Shown: one piece after another, positions 47,650-58,840 of the stretch
Layout of the letters: every line of letters begins with the position of its first letter
Position numbering within the stretch: position 1 is the first letter of the stretch
Source of the DNA: Paramecium tetraurelia
Taxonomy: Eukaryota > Ciliophora > Oligohymenophorea > Peniculida > Parameciidae
Direction of reading: 5' to 3'
DNA: 64,000 nt
NCBI RefSeq assembly: GCF_000165425.1
Contig: NW_001799533.1
Coordinates: 3,127 to 67,126, forward strand
Position numbers and translations under genes: made by a program
The notes under the pieces: generated by a model
What the model saw: the letters and a program-made list of their open reading frames with translations, nothing else
Told to the model about the DNA's origin: nothing
The model's database searches: none

Positions 47650-49059
47650 ATGGAATTAGAAAAAACATTGCACCGAGTTTAAGAAAGAATTTTGACTCAT
47701 GAATAAGCACCTAAAGTGACTAGCATTTGCAGTAAGATCTTGTTGTGCATAGTGTCAATAAACTTGCTTATAATTTGGGGATTGAGTAATAGAACTATTA
47801 ATTAAATCTAATTTGATCCAGATGCTAAAGATAACATCTATCATTTTTCAATAACAGACGAGGATAATACAATATTAATGATGAAGTATTCTAGCATTTA
47901 AGAATTATTGCACTTAAAAACAGAATAGCTCCAAGCACACAATTTCACAATAATTAACATTTCTATAGATTATAACAACTACTTCGATAGTAGTCTCTAA
48001 AAGTTACTCTCATTTACTACAAACTTAGAAACTTTATTCTTGCATGATGTTGCCTACTCAGTCTATTCAGATATTTATGTGATAAATAACGCAACAAATC
48101 AAACATTCATTTGGAAGGAAAGGGAAGTCCCTTAAAATTACTTAGCGAAAACTGTAAAACATTTATGGAAGTTTACAATTATAACATTGGGAGTGTTCAT
48201 TTCTTCAGCAATTTCGTCACTCTACATTAAAATTACAATTATTTGTGCTCCAGTCATCATAATCATTATGCGTATCAATTATTTTCAATATTATATTTAG
48301 TTGAAGTATCCTATCTCATAGGAAACAGACAAATATTCCCAATCTTTTTGGCCCGTGCATTCCCTTGGATTGGATTATATCTAAATATTCTAGATAGAAC
48401 ATAAAAATCAAAGAAATAACTAATCTTAGCTTTTGCATTTATGCTGTTTTTAACATACTTCATCTACTTGTCCTCAGTGATAATAGGAAGCTACTTATTA
48501 TTCAAAAATCAGGTTCCATTCGGTTTGGAAGACAACTTTTTTGGGTATCATTTAATTACAATCTAAAGGTTAGTTACAGTGAATGAGTTTGCTTCATTAT
48601 TATTTTTGAGAACGAGATCCTCCATTTACTTTGTACCCAAATTCACCATTATTTTTTATTACTTATTCCTTTGGTATGTTAGATCAACAAGTAGAAAATA
48701 CATTAATTAATATTAGGTTATGGTTTCTATTCACTTGCAATGCAGACCTTATCATATGCATGTTTGGGTACATTTTTTCTATTCATTTCCCTTTATGAAA
48801 TTCCGAGTTTGGGATGGAATCCGCTTTCATATTACACACCAACTATTGATAGACCACGATGTTACTATTTGCCAGTATTTTCATTGAGTTGGGTCAATGA
48901 TTTACCATAGTTATGGTCAATGTTTTACCCTCTGCATGGAAGAAGGTAATTACATAAATCATGATTAGATATTTTCAAATTGAAAATTTAGCCTTAGTAG
49001 ATAGAAACTTCCCACTACTTAACAATCTCTTAGATATTGAAATGTAAGAATAATAATGA
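47650..49059 (+). CDS. Membralin (TMEM259) homologue, 443 aa
   Basis: ATG 47650, three introns (29 nt near 48271-48299, 26 nt near 48693-48718, 23 nt near 48949-48971), TGA 49057-49059, 443 aa. After a TM near residue 30 (ILLCIVSINLLIIWG) comes a 130-residue lumenal region, then a membrane part with about six TM helices. Membralin-type sequence is clear in SYLIGNRQIFPIFLARAFPW, FASLLFLRTRSSIYFVPKF, and YGFYSLAMQTLSYACLGTFF ending in a YEIP motif. Membralin is an ER membrane protein tied to ER-associated degradation in animals. Tail-to-tail with cyclin H, only 12 bp between stop codons. Confidence 0.75.
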
Positions 49060-49071
49060 TTTATATAATAT

Positions 49072-50041
49072 TCAATTATAGGCTACTTATTTTTTCACAT
49101 CCAAGAATTCTACGCTCATTGGGAGTGAAAAAACAGCCTACCTTTATTACTTGTATCGTTCATAATTCTTCTCAAACTCTTTTGAAGTGTCTTTGATTTC
49201 CTGAAGCAAATGAACCACCTCCTGAATTTACTAACAATGATTCGCTATCGATATATCTCTTTAATCTATCTATTCGATTATCAAAGTGCCATTCTATTTA
49301 TTTTCTTAGCAATATTTCTTTATTTTTTCGAATGTCAGTTGTTTTAAAGGCTTGATACCGCCTAAAGATAAGGATATATGTGGTGATAGAATTTCTTAAA
49401 AGATTGATTGCAGACTGCATTCTACAATTGCAAAAGCAATCTCGCTTTCCTTATAAGTAAATATCGTAAAACCCTACAGTGATTTCAAAAAGTATTCTTC
49501 TATTTTCTTCTCATATCTAATGAATAGAGATTATTCTAAAAGATCTTTTATTTGATAAATAAAGATTGCAGATTAAATTATGGGATAAATTGGTTTTACA
49601 TCAATGTCATAGCCCAAAGCTTGAACTATCAAAATTTCATATTTAGCATAAAACTCATCTCCATAATGATGAAAACGTTCATGTTTTGGTTTCCTTTTGA
49701 GTTATTGTGCCTGAATTGCAATTGATTGTTATGAAAGCTAAAATGTATTATTATATTACTCCATTCAACTTCATTCCTAAATAACTGCAACATAATAGCA
49801 TTTAATGCATTCCAGATTATTCAAATATTGTTTTTATCATATAATATCGCTTAAATAGTACTGCAGCATAGGAAATAAGAGTCAACTATGAGTTCTTTTC
49901 ATTCTTAAATAAAGTTGCCAGCAAACTGCAGCAATAATGATTTATGATATTCATTTCTTCATTTTATGTGTATCCATCTGGCAATTGCTGTTAACGATAA
50001 TGAACAAAATCAGCTATTTGGCTTTTTGTAAATCTCCACAT
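49072..50041 (-). CDS. Cyclin H-like regulator (CDK-activating kinase/TFIIH), 315 aa
   Basis: ATG 50041-50039, TGA 49074-49072, one 22-nt intron near 49741-49762, 315 aa (human cyclin H 323). The N-terminus MWRFTKSQIADF parallels the FWTFSS start of cyclin H. The first cyclin box spans NEEMNIINHYCCSLLATLF, AAVLFKRYYMIKTIFEQ and LLCCSYLGMKLNG; then ERFHHYGDEFYAKYEILIVQ with LGYDIDVKPIYP, and a second box with ESEIAFAIVECSLQ. A basic, glutamine-rich tail ends the protein. Cyclin H activates CDK7 in the CAK/TFIIH complex. Cyclin K/T is an alternative, but the N-terminal match favours H. Stops of this gene and membralin are 12 bp apart. Confidence 0.75.
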
Positions 50042-50290
50042 TTTATTTGTAAACTATATAATTATTTCTTAAAAAAAATCTATTTTATTGTTTAAAAATT
50101 TCTTTATTTGTTATTTTTGAATACTTCTTTTAGAATATTCATTATTTATGCTTTTAAAACAATTATTTGTGTGATTTACTAACATTAAAAGAAGATAATA
50201 AACTTATTTTGGTTATATATTTTAATCTAATTTTAAGTATATTTTTAAATAAAAGATGTGATATAAAAGAGAGAGCATATAGTAAATATC
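50042..50290. other. Intergenic upstream of 5S rRNA
   Basis: 249 bp, T- and A-rich, shared by the cyclin promoter (minus strand) and the 5' flank of the 5S gene. No further feature is seen. Confidence 0.4.
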
Positions 50291-50410
50291 GTTGTCGGCC
50301 ATACTAAGCCTAAAGCACCGGATCCCATTCGAACTCCGAAGTTAAGCGGCTTAAGGCGAGGTTAGTACTAAGGTGGGGGACCGCTTGGGAAGTCCTCGTG
50401 TTGACAACCC
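50291..50410 (+). rRNA. 5S ribosomal RNA
   Basis: A GC-rich 120-nt island in AT-rich surroundings. The 5' end GTTGTC pairs with GACAAC at the 3' end (helix I). The universally conserved loop B/C stretch with GGATCCCATTCGAACTCCGAAG and the following GTTAAGCGGC, plus the 3' GGGAAGTCC, are present. The internal A- and C-boxes used by TFIIIA lie inside. 5S rRNA is transcribed by RNA polymerase III and joins the large ribosomal subunit. It stands alone here, not in a tandem array, between two protein genes. Confidence 0.96.
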
Positions 50411-50418
50411 TTTTTTTT
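50411..50418 (+). terminator. RNA polymerase III terminator (T8)
   Basis: A run of eight T on the coding strand follows directly after the 5S 3' end, the standard pol III termination signal. Confidence 0.85.
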
Positions 50419-50512
50419 GGCAATTAAATAAAATTTATTTAATTATAAGAATAGCAACAACAAAGATTAAACATTTTTGTGTTATAGCAATATTATATAT
50501 TAAAATTTGAAG

Positions 50513-52161
50513 ATGTTTCAACCCAATCAAAGTTAAATTAAGTACCACAATTAATTTGGTGCCACATCTGCTGTGTATTTCTCACAACAACAAACATCAA
50601 GAGACAAAGTATAAAATTGCCAAACATCATGTAGACATTATAGACAAGGGATGCTTCAGAAAATAAACAAATGCTTTAATACCCAGCTTCTCAAATAGTC
50701 TACGGCCCATCAATGAAATTCAATTCACCAGTGCATAGCAACATTGCATTTCGTAAAACATCTAAAGAATTGAACATTACTATAGAAGATCCTTAGGTGT
50801 GTTAATAAATACGCTAGCCATCTCCGAACGTCAAAAAGCAAAGGGAATAAATGGAAAAGGATTGGAATAAATTAATTGACAAATCTAAGACTCTCTAAGA
50901 AAACTTAGTATTGCTGAAAAACAATATCAGTATGAACTTAAACAAAAAGTAACCTGAACAACGCTCAACTAAAGAGTCAACCTCTACAACTGCTGGTTTA
51001 TCATCCAGGATGAAATTACAGAAAGTAAATGTCACTTGTAAACTGAATTCTCCATTCAAGGCTCAACCTAAATTAGAAGCTTGTAAGAGTTTGAGCCAAA
51101 ATGCATTTGGTAATCTCAAATTTGGTTCAAATGCTCTTAAAAACCCAACAATAATAAACAACACAAGTTCTATTAATTACGTGAGTATGAACAATAATTA
51201 TGCTAAAAAGCTATTAGATGAACTTCAATCAAAAAAAGCTAACTCTCAAAGTCAAATCCAAAAATAAACCAACCCACTCTATATCTAAATAGAAAATAAA
51301 TTGAAATTAAAAATAAGTTCATTTTTAGGAAGAGGAAAATTTAGTGATGTTCACATGGCAATAGATAATAGAACTGGTCTGATTTTTGCATTGAAAATTA
51401 TAAAAAAATAAACAGTTATTGATCATGAAATGCAGTAATAATTAGCAAGAGAAATTACTATCCAATCTAAATTATCACATCCTAATATAGTCAAAATGTT
51501 TGGATAGAGTTATGATTAACAATACATTTACATGATGTTAGAATTTTGCAATAATGGCGAATTATTCCAACATCAATATAAACAACCTAATAAAAGATTC
51601 AGTGAGAAGGAAGCCAGTAATTTTATAATGTAAATTCTGTCAGCTATTTAATATATGCACAATTAGGGATTTATGCATAGAGATTTAAAAACAGAAAATA
51701 TTTTATTGTCTCTAGTACTTATTTATAACAAACATTTAGAATTACATTAAACTGTGTGATTTGGGTTGTGTTCGAGAAATACCTAAGTATGAAGATAGAA
51801 GAAATACCTTCTGTGGAACCGTAGATTACATTGCCCCAGAAGTCATAAAAGATGAAGGCTACGATGAAAGATGTGATGCTTGGTAAATTGCTATTCTAGC
51901 TTACGAACTGGTAGCTGGAAACACTCCATTTTCAGAATTTCCAAGAGATGATGATACTATTATGGAAAATATATTAAAAGTATTGTTATTTTCTTATATT
52001 AGAATAAATTTGACCTCCCTAATTTCTTTTCTCCAGCTTTGAAAGATTTTGTAATAAGAGGATTACAGTAGAGTCCAGATCATAGAATATCTATAGACTA
52101 AATGTTACTACATAAGTGGATTGTTGACAATATTAAGACAGATAGAGAATACGCATTTTGA
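50513..52161 (+). CDS. Aurora/PLK-like Ser/Thr kinase with DLG motif, 524 aa
   Basis: ATG 50513 (about 100 bp after 5S), introns of 26, 25 and 23 nt, possibly a fourth of 21 nt near 50797-50817, TGA 52159-52161, about 524 aa. The N-terminal 260 residues are low-complexity, basic, with a short coiled coil. The kinase domain has the glycine loop GRGKFSDVHM, catalytic lysine in FALKII, MHRDLKTENILL, then CDLGCV where most kinases have DFG, FCGTVDYIAPEVI and DAWQIAILAYEL. Aurora-type features are the PEV segment and the long N-terminus. DFG to DLG keeps the metal-binding aspartate, so activity is expected. A cell-cycle or ciliary role is inferred from class only. Confidence 0.85.
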
Positions 52162-52352
52162 TCAAGTTTTGTGATCAAAAGCTATAGAATGATCTCATAT
52201 GTATATCTAATCTAATGTGATTAATTTTTTTGGTTCTTGCATTCTTTTATATTGACTTTGCGTCTGATTAATTAATTGATTTCAAAATAATCCAAAATCG
52301 TAGAAAAATTTAGTAAAGTATTTGTGATATTTAGTCATATAATAATCATTAC

Positions 52353-52595
52353 TCAGCTTATTTCACAACATTTTGATTGATCTTTTCTAGCATCATTATA
52401 ATTATGATGTTTCCAACAGTCAACAAGATATGTCTGATGAACAGCAGTTCCTGCAACTACATCATCAATAAATGTAATTGAATGCAACTTAAATCCTCTC
52501 AAGATTGGATGACCATATCTATCAATTCTAAATCTCAAACTTAACTTTTTTGTGCTTAATCTTGTTTATGATATACTGGGAATTTCCACTTACAT
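52353..52595 (-). CDS. Small basic protein, 80 aa
   Basis: Intronless frame, ATG 52595-52593, TGA 52355-52353, 80 aa. The core RFRIDRYGHPILRGFK followed by HSITFIDDVV and VDCWKHHNY resembles a short motif I associate, with limited certainty, with several ciliate proteins (RxDxxGxxIxKG...VxFxD). It is convergent with the Aurora-like kinase, 191 bp between stops. No enzymatic motif. Confidence 0.5.
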
Positions 52596-52695
52596 TATTA
52601 TATATAAAAATTTAAATTATAATCATCAACATCAAGTACCCAAATAATTAATTAGTTATAATGAATATATTAATAAATGATGTGCAAAGTATAGT

Positions 52696-54661
52696 TCATT
52701 CAAATTTTTCTAATTCTTTTTGATGTTTATTATCTAATAATGCTAGTCGATCTTATGTTTGAGCTCTTTCAAATTCTAATATTTTTTCAAGTCGCATTCT
52801 TTCGATTGGATCATCAACTTGCTTTAATAATTTTTATCTATCAAGTTCTTTATTATCTTCTTCTTACAAAAGCTAAATTTAATTTATTTAAATAGTTACA
52901 TTTAACAATTCATGATTTTATTTAATTTTTAATTCTTATATTTGTTTCTCTTTAGTCACAATATCAAAGGGAGCCATAACAATAGGTTTATTTTTATGTT
53001 ACTAATCATTTTATCCTTTATTTTTAGAAGGGGCACTTTCAGGTCTTTTCCTTTGTTATACACCTGGGTGATTAGGTTCTTATTGTTATTGCTCTTTTAA
53101 TAGTTCCGCCAAATCTTTCTTAAGCTTTTCTTTTTCCATAATTTGAGCTTTTTTGTACTATTACTTTTGTTTCTCATATGCTATTTTTTCTTTAATTAAT
53201 TGGTCTCTTCTTTAAGATTTCTCCTCAACTTTCTTTTTCAATTACGCTCTTTCAAAGTCTCTCATTCTCATCATTCTTTCCTAAGCTTCTTCTTATTCTT
53301 GTTTTTTTAGCTATTCTTTAAGATGTTTTTCTTTAATCATCTCATCTCTTTCTTTCAATACTTTGAGTGCTTATAGTTCTTTTGCTTCTCTTTCCATACT
53401 AATCTTTTCACACTTTTTTTCTAATTCCTATTCATTTTTTATTAATAGCTAAAATTATTTTACTCAGTATTACTTATTATCTATAGTGTTCTCTCTCCTC
53501 TTAAAGTTATCTCTTTTAATGTAATGTTAATTCTCTATCCATTTCATTAATTCTAAATCTATCTTCAATTGCTTTGAATTTGATAATCAAATCCCCTTTC
53601 CTTTTATCTTGCTATTCTATATTCTTTTTTTACATTTCTTCTCTTTTTAATTTTTGGAAATCTCGTTTCATATCCAATTCCTTATTCAATTGTTCAATCT
53701 CCTTTTATTTAGCTATCAATTTTTCTTCAGCAACCAATTGTTTTTATTAAAAGTTCAAATAAACTTGATTTTACTAATGCTAAACCCTTCTTTTATTTTC
53801 ATCCCTTCTATAATTTGCTTCCTCCTATTTTTCTTAAATCAATTGTTATCTAAGTTCTTTCTCTTCTTCTAATAAGACTTGACGTCTAGCTTCTCTTTAT
53901 TCCATTTTTAATAGTTTTGCTTCATACAATTATTCAAGCATTTATTGATGCACTCTCTCCTTTTCTTCTCTCTCTAACTACGCTTTCTTTAGTTATTTAT
54001 CCCTTTTATTCTTTTACTTCTTGAGTTCTTTCTCTTATAAGATTCTCTGCAATGGTGTTGTTTAATGACTGGTTTCATATTTCAATCTATCTTATTCTGC
54101 AAATTATTTCTATTTTCTTTGATTTTCTTGATACTCTATTTATTATTTCTTAAATTATTGATCAATCTTTTTATCCTTCCTTCTTTGTTCCATTTCATAC
54201 CGTTACTCTTCTTGTCTCTCTTTCAAATCCAAATCTTTTTTAAGTATTTGTTGCTACAATTCTTAAGTTTTCATTTCCTAATTCAAGGCCTTTTGTATTT
54301 ATTTCTATCTTCTATTTTTATTCATCTCCATTCTCTTTCTTTCTTTTTCTTCATCACTCATCTCAAACTTTTCATCCTCATATTCATCCTTCTATTGTTA
54401 AATAATCTCTTCTCTCTCTGCTATTACTACTGAAACTCTGGCTTATCTTTTATCTTCTTCATGCTAAAGGAATATTTTCCAACCTTGCTCATCCAAATTT
54501 AAATTTTTTTCTCTTTTCAATTCTTTTAAGCCTTTCTTAACCAGTTATTCAGGCCTAATTCCTTACCTTCTACAAGCCTCAATTGATCTTGGGGAGTCGA
54601 TTATAGGATCTCTGACTTAAGTCTAATCAAAATTTAATAGAGAAATTGGAGTGCTATGCAT
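52696..54661 (-). CDS. Trichohyalin-like (TPH) coiled-coil protein, CCDC177-like, 646 aa
   Basis: ATG 54661-54659, TGA 52698-52696, one 25-nt intron near 53457-53481, 646 aa. The N-terminal 60 residues include SPRSIEACRRQGIRPEQLV, a motif that also opens CCDC177-type proteins. From residue 70 almost to the end runs a single, highly charged E/K/R/Q helix (for example MSDEEKERKRMEMNKNRR), the trichohyalin-plectin-homology type found in axonemal inner proteins such as CFAP45, CFAP53 and MNS1. A short proline/serine gap interrupts it near residue 530. A microtubule-associated structural role is inferred. Antisense frames on the + strand are long only because the helix codons lack TGA on the other strand. 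Confidence 0.75.
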
Positions 54662-54990
54662 AAGTTAAAATTTATTAATTAAAACATTTATTAATTTACA
54701 AAATTATACTTAGTGTGTATTCATATTTCCATGTTATTACTTCACAGATTATGAAAATAGTTCATATATGAATTATTGACATAATAATTTCTAGTATTAA
54801 TATAAATTAGGTTGCACATAGAAGATAATTGACTTTAGAGTGAGAATCAATTATATAACCATAGCAGTATTTATAAAATTTATGATTATATTCTCTTAAA
54901 ACATATATATATATAATTAATTTTACCATAATTAGATTTCTTCATTTAATGAACAATCAAGCACAATCTCAAATTTGATTAAAAATTTTA
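54662..54990. other. Divergent promoter region
   Basis: 329 bp between the TPH coiled-coil gene (-) and the HTH gene (+), AT-rich with a TATA-alternating tract near 54904-54916. No gene seen. Confidence 0.4.
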
Positions 54991-55561
54991 ATGAGAAATA
55001 AATAAACCCGCCCGTTATTTATACCTAAGCCAGAAAACGGGGATTTTCCTTTTGACATCAAAAACGCGAATACTCAAGATATAAAAGCCATAGACTTCTA
55101 TAGAATGTACAATTCAATGCAAATGTTTATAGAGTAATTAATACCAGATCAGGTAAAATACATTTTTATTAAAACAGACTCTCCAACAAAAAGTACAAAC
55201 TAATGTTGATGCCATTTACAGGGTCTTTATTGAAAAAGACTTAAATCCTCCTCCGCCTCAAAAACTAGTGGGGAGAAGAAGTTCTCCTTATACATATTAA
55301 AAACAAGAGTTTTGGCAATTGGTTGAGCACTTAAATTCTCTAGGCTTCTCTTATCGTCAAATATCAGAGAGATTGCAAGTGCATTATGTTTAAATTTCAA
55401 CGCATCATCGAAGCACAGTTGATTACGATGACGAAGATTCTGAATAGGAGTCAGTCTCTGTAAAGAAAGTAAGCAAAGAATAAGTTAAATAACATTTGGT
55501 TGTTCAAAAATAATAACAACATGACGTTTTTTATTCAGATGATGAAAAAGGACAGAAATGA
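54991..55561 (+). CDS. Bipartite helix-turn-helix protein, 181 aa
   Basis: ATG 54991, one 25-nt intron near 55153-55177, TGA 55559-55561, 181 aa. Two helical segments are joined by a proline linker: the first ends NVDAIYRVFIEKD, then LNPPPPQKLVGRRSS, then QEFWQLVEHLNSLGFSYRQ with ISERLQVHYVQIS, a helix-turn-helix. The arrangement HTH - Pro/basic linker - HTH recalls the two subdomains of paired/transposase-type DNA-binding regions. The tail is acidic with SDDEKGQK. The AIYRV helix is shared with the HTH protein at 10434-11172. Function unknown; DNA binding is inferred. Confidence 0.55.
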
Positions 55562-55725
55562 AATTCATACATTAATCGATGCTTTTTCCTTTTATATTCA
55601 AAATGTCTTTATTCTTAACAATTGCACTCGACTTTGTTATAAATATCTTAACAAGGAACATCTAATTTAAACAGAATAGAATGTGAATTGTAAAATTATG
55701 GAATAATTAATTTCAAATTTGTTAG

Positions 55726-57405
55726 TCACTTCTTCAAAACCTTCCCTTTTACTTCCTCTCTCAATTAATTCAATAGATTATCTTCTTCTTGTTCCTCTTA
55801 TTCTTCATCTTTGCTCGGCAATTCATTAAAAATTTCATCATCATTAGGTAAAACCGAATAATCTTAAGAGTTATTTGAATGCAAATGAGAATTCTATTGT
55901 TTTGGTTTGATCCTGACATTTCTTTTTAAAAATTCCTAGTCATTCAATTCTAAGACAGAACTGAATATAGATTTATTTAGTAATTCTTATTATTACTATA
56001 CAATAAAATCTTAAATTTACAGTTTATGATAAATTAAGTAATTTTTCCTTGATAGCATCAATAATGCCTTGAAACCCTTTATCTTTGCGTTATGCTAACT
56101 TCTTCAAGTTTCTAGCAATCCAAGTATTCAATTTATTTTGAAGCAGTCCTGAAATTGTTGCTTTTTCTTCTACTTCTATGACCATTTTATCTTAATCAGT
56201 TTGTTCATTTCTTTGTTTATTGTTTTCAACTGAGAATTCTTTGTCCAAGTCGTTGTATTCTTGTTTTAAATGAGTAAAATTGTTTCTTAAGTCTTAATTT
56301 TCCTATTTTAAATTATTTATTTTCTTTTCATAATCTGATATAGATATCAGTAAATGAGAGTATGTTTATTCTCTGCCGATAAATTTCTAAACAATTTCAT
56401 TGGCATCTGAAATGCCTGTTGAAGCCTTTATTTTTTAGAAGGCTATTTCTAAATGATGATATTAAGCTATTCCTCTTTGCATTTTACTTTTCAGGAATGA
56501 ATTCAAGAATTTGTGAACTAATAATAACTTTCTCCATTTTTTTAATGCTCCATCTCTAATATCATTAGCAGCAACCTCTGCAATCTCTTGTTGTCTTTTA
56601 ATTCTCTCATCTCTTTTGTGTTCAACATCTTATTTTTATTTTAGTTCATTTTTGAATCTAGAAATATTTTTTTCCCTATTTCTATTTTATTGTTTAATTC
56701 CATCAGCCACTTCTTTCAGGGCCAACATTGTTTTTTAATGCAAAACCTAAATTTCTAAAGCTCTATAAATGTATATATGTTCTAATACTTTTAACTCGAT
56801 GATTAACATGCTAAAAATGCTTATCTAAGATGTCTTTCATATTGATTTGCTCTTAATTAATAATTTACTTAATCTGTTTTCATTCTTGTCAACATGTGTT
56901 CAAAAATCTTCTTATCATAATTGCTTTGACTTAATAATTTTTATTATTCTTATAATTTAGATGAGTAATCATTTTCTTATCTCTCTAATTCCTTTTATCT
57001 TTGATTATACTATTCAATTTGATAACTCATTTGATCTATATCCTTTCTCATTTTATCAATATCTTTGTCTTTATTGTTTCCAGACATTTTCATGTAATCG
57101 CAACTTTTTTTTAATTCTGTCAAATTAGCATGCACTTCTTAAGCTTCATCAACTTTCTATTGAGAATATATTCAATAAGAGCTACTTTTTGATCTTCCAA
57201 TTGTTTAGGATAATAGTCGCTGTCTTAGCCTAAAACTGAGCACAGACTATTATGTTTAATCAATTTGTCAACAGATTTGAGGACAGCTGAGTTACGATAT
57301 TTCTCGAAATCGCTCTTTTTAGATCTGGTACGAGATTTGTGTGAATAGAGTCTAATCTTATTAATAATTGTAAGTAATTACATCTGGAAGTTCCACTACG
57401 GACAT
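55726..57405 (-). CDS. Outer dynein arm docking complex subunit (ODAD1/ODAD3 family), 521 aa
   Basis: ATG 57405-57403, TGA 55728-55726, introns of 25, 29, 35 and 25 nt, 521 aa. The protein is a continuous coiled coil after a 60-residue basic start. The family signature is HLEIAFQKIKASTGISDANE followed by IVQKFIGREQTYSHLL, closely matching the (F)E.AF..I...TG.SD..E.V..F motif of CCDC151/CCDC114/CCDC63 and Chlamydomonas ODA1/ODA5-type proteins. These anchor outer dynein arms on ciliary doublets. The end is acidic. Which member (ODAD1 or ODAD3) cannot be decided by eye. The 35-nt intron is at the long end for this genome but gives an unbroken frame. Confidence 0.82.
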
Positions 57406-57546
57406 TATTGATAATAAATAAAATATATTTCATTGTATATATTAAAAATAATTATATAATTATTGAACTATAATGTGATAAGAAACAACTAGTCAAATAG
57501 AATAGAGAAGTTTTGTGTAATATTAATAGATAATTTGCTAATTATG

Positions 57547-58328
57547 TCAATCATGAAGTACAGCCTTGGATTTCAAATAAATTTCATTTAGAACTTGCTC
57601 TTTTTATAGTTGAATATGTTGTACAAATTGAGCAAGTTCTGAATCTATTTCAAAAGTCTTTAAGTAATTCAACATTTCCTGTTATATCTTTGTTTATTAT
57701 CAAATATTGTACAGATTCATCGATGAGATGATTGCTTCCATTATAATCTTCCAATCCTCTACATTCTCTAGATATTTGTTTATGTTCTTCGATGTCATCA
57801 ATAATCGAAATCATTTCAATTGTTATCTACTTTTACCATATTGTTTTACCTTCCCATTGAGGGCCAGACATTCATAACACGAGATGATTCCATTTCCTTT
57901 GGTCAGATAAATACTAAATGGAGATGAGGTTCTTTATAAAGAACTAAGGGAGATTTCTGAAGAACCTTGAATTTGGACTATTTAACTATCAATAATGTCT
58001 GTCTCGATTGATTATTATCTGTTTTAGAAATCAATACAAATTAAAATTTAAACATTTTCTACATTTTTACTTAGTTCTATTCTTAATTGGTCTTCAAAAT
58101 CTTTGAATTTGAAACCATTCCATCTCAGTTATTCACATAATTAGGGATTATTGTTTATTGTAACGGTTTCAAACAAATTTTCCTTTTCTTTAAGTTAAAG
58201 TAGCTGATCTTTAAATAAACATTCCTTATACTTATTTCAATTAATGATTGTGGAAGACTGATTTGAGATCCAGGAAGGTTCAAGGGAAACAAGGTTCTTG
58301 CAATTCTCAAGGGCATTTTTGTAATCAT
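57547..58328 (-). CDS. Mitochondrial p32/MAM33 family protein, 233 aa
   Basis: ATG 58328-58326, TGA 57549-57547, introns of 23, 23 and 34 nt, 233 aa, a usual length for MAM33/C1QBP. The N-terminus MITKMPLRIARTLFPLNLPG is a good mitochondrial presequence. The p32 fold is seen in order: helix (QLLQLKEKENLFETV), strand region (WNGFKFKDFEDQLRIELSK), the acidic loop, and the C-terminal helices (EMLNYLKTFEIDSELAQFVQ, then HIQLQKEQVLNEIYLKS), which correspond to the family's LDE.L..YL..RGI...LA.FL motif and final KE..Y..WL helix. p32 is a trimeric acidic matrix protein involved in mitochondrial translation. Conservation is modest, so confidence is not full. Confidence 0.72.
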
Positions 58329-58840
58329 AGATGTTTTGAATGTGTATTTAATGAAATTATAATTAAAATAAAGTTCATATGGGAGTGGCAGTATGTAAAT
58401 AAGAGAATCAATCAACTGGAGAAGAAGTCATTTAGGATTATGTTTAGCCTTATCCAATGGCTTCTGCGAATTGCTAAGCTTCCAAATTGGATGGTTCCAA
58501 TCTTACACATCCAAGTTTAAAAAAGAAAACTATCGCTTAGGTGACAGGGAAGTTACCAGACGACCCCATAAGTATGATGAATTCAATAGTATATTTCCTA
58601 GATTTGAGCGAAAATTAATCAAGTCTTCTCTTAGAGGAAAAATAAGAACCTACAACTCCTGCACTTCCAACTTAGTAAATAATACATAACAATTAGCGAT
58701 ATTATCTAATAGAATGGAGATATGCCGAACTTCCAGAACATTTAATTGTTTACGAAGGAAGTATTTTAATCGGTAAAGCTGAATTCATCATAAAGATTAG
58801 TTTCTTCTCAACATGATAAAATCCTTCAATGTATCTATAA
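58329..58840 (+). CDS. Probable coding region, exon structure unresolved
   Basis: The + strand is TGA-free from about 58267, with possible starts at ATG 58351 or 58393, and reads SMQIRESINWRRS and later KKENYRLGDREVTRRPHKYD. Downstream a second frame reads well (YYLIEWRYAELPEHLIVYEG, near 58690-58770), but the join requires an intron I could not fix. The end is also unclear (TGA at 58816 in one frame). No family recognised. The coding strand is chosen on composition only. Confidence 0.3.

Noticed and set aside
53654-53872. A 72-codon hydrophobic + strand frame
   Set aside because: Same explanation: antisense of the TPH coiled coil.
54065-54433. A 122-codon leucine/phenylalanine-rich + strand frame that looks like a multi-TM protein
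   Set aside because: It is the reverse complement of the glutamate/lysine-rich coiled coil of the TPH gene, where GAA/AAA/AAG codons read as TTC/TTT/CTT on the other strand.
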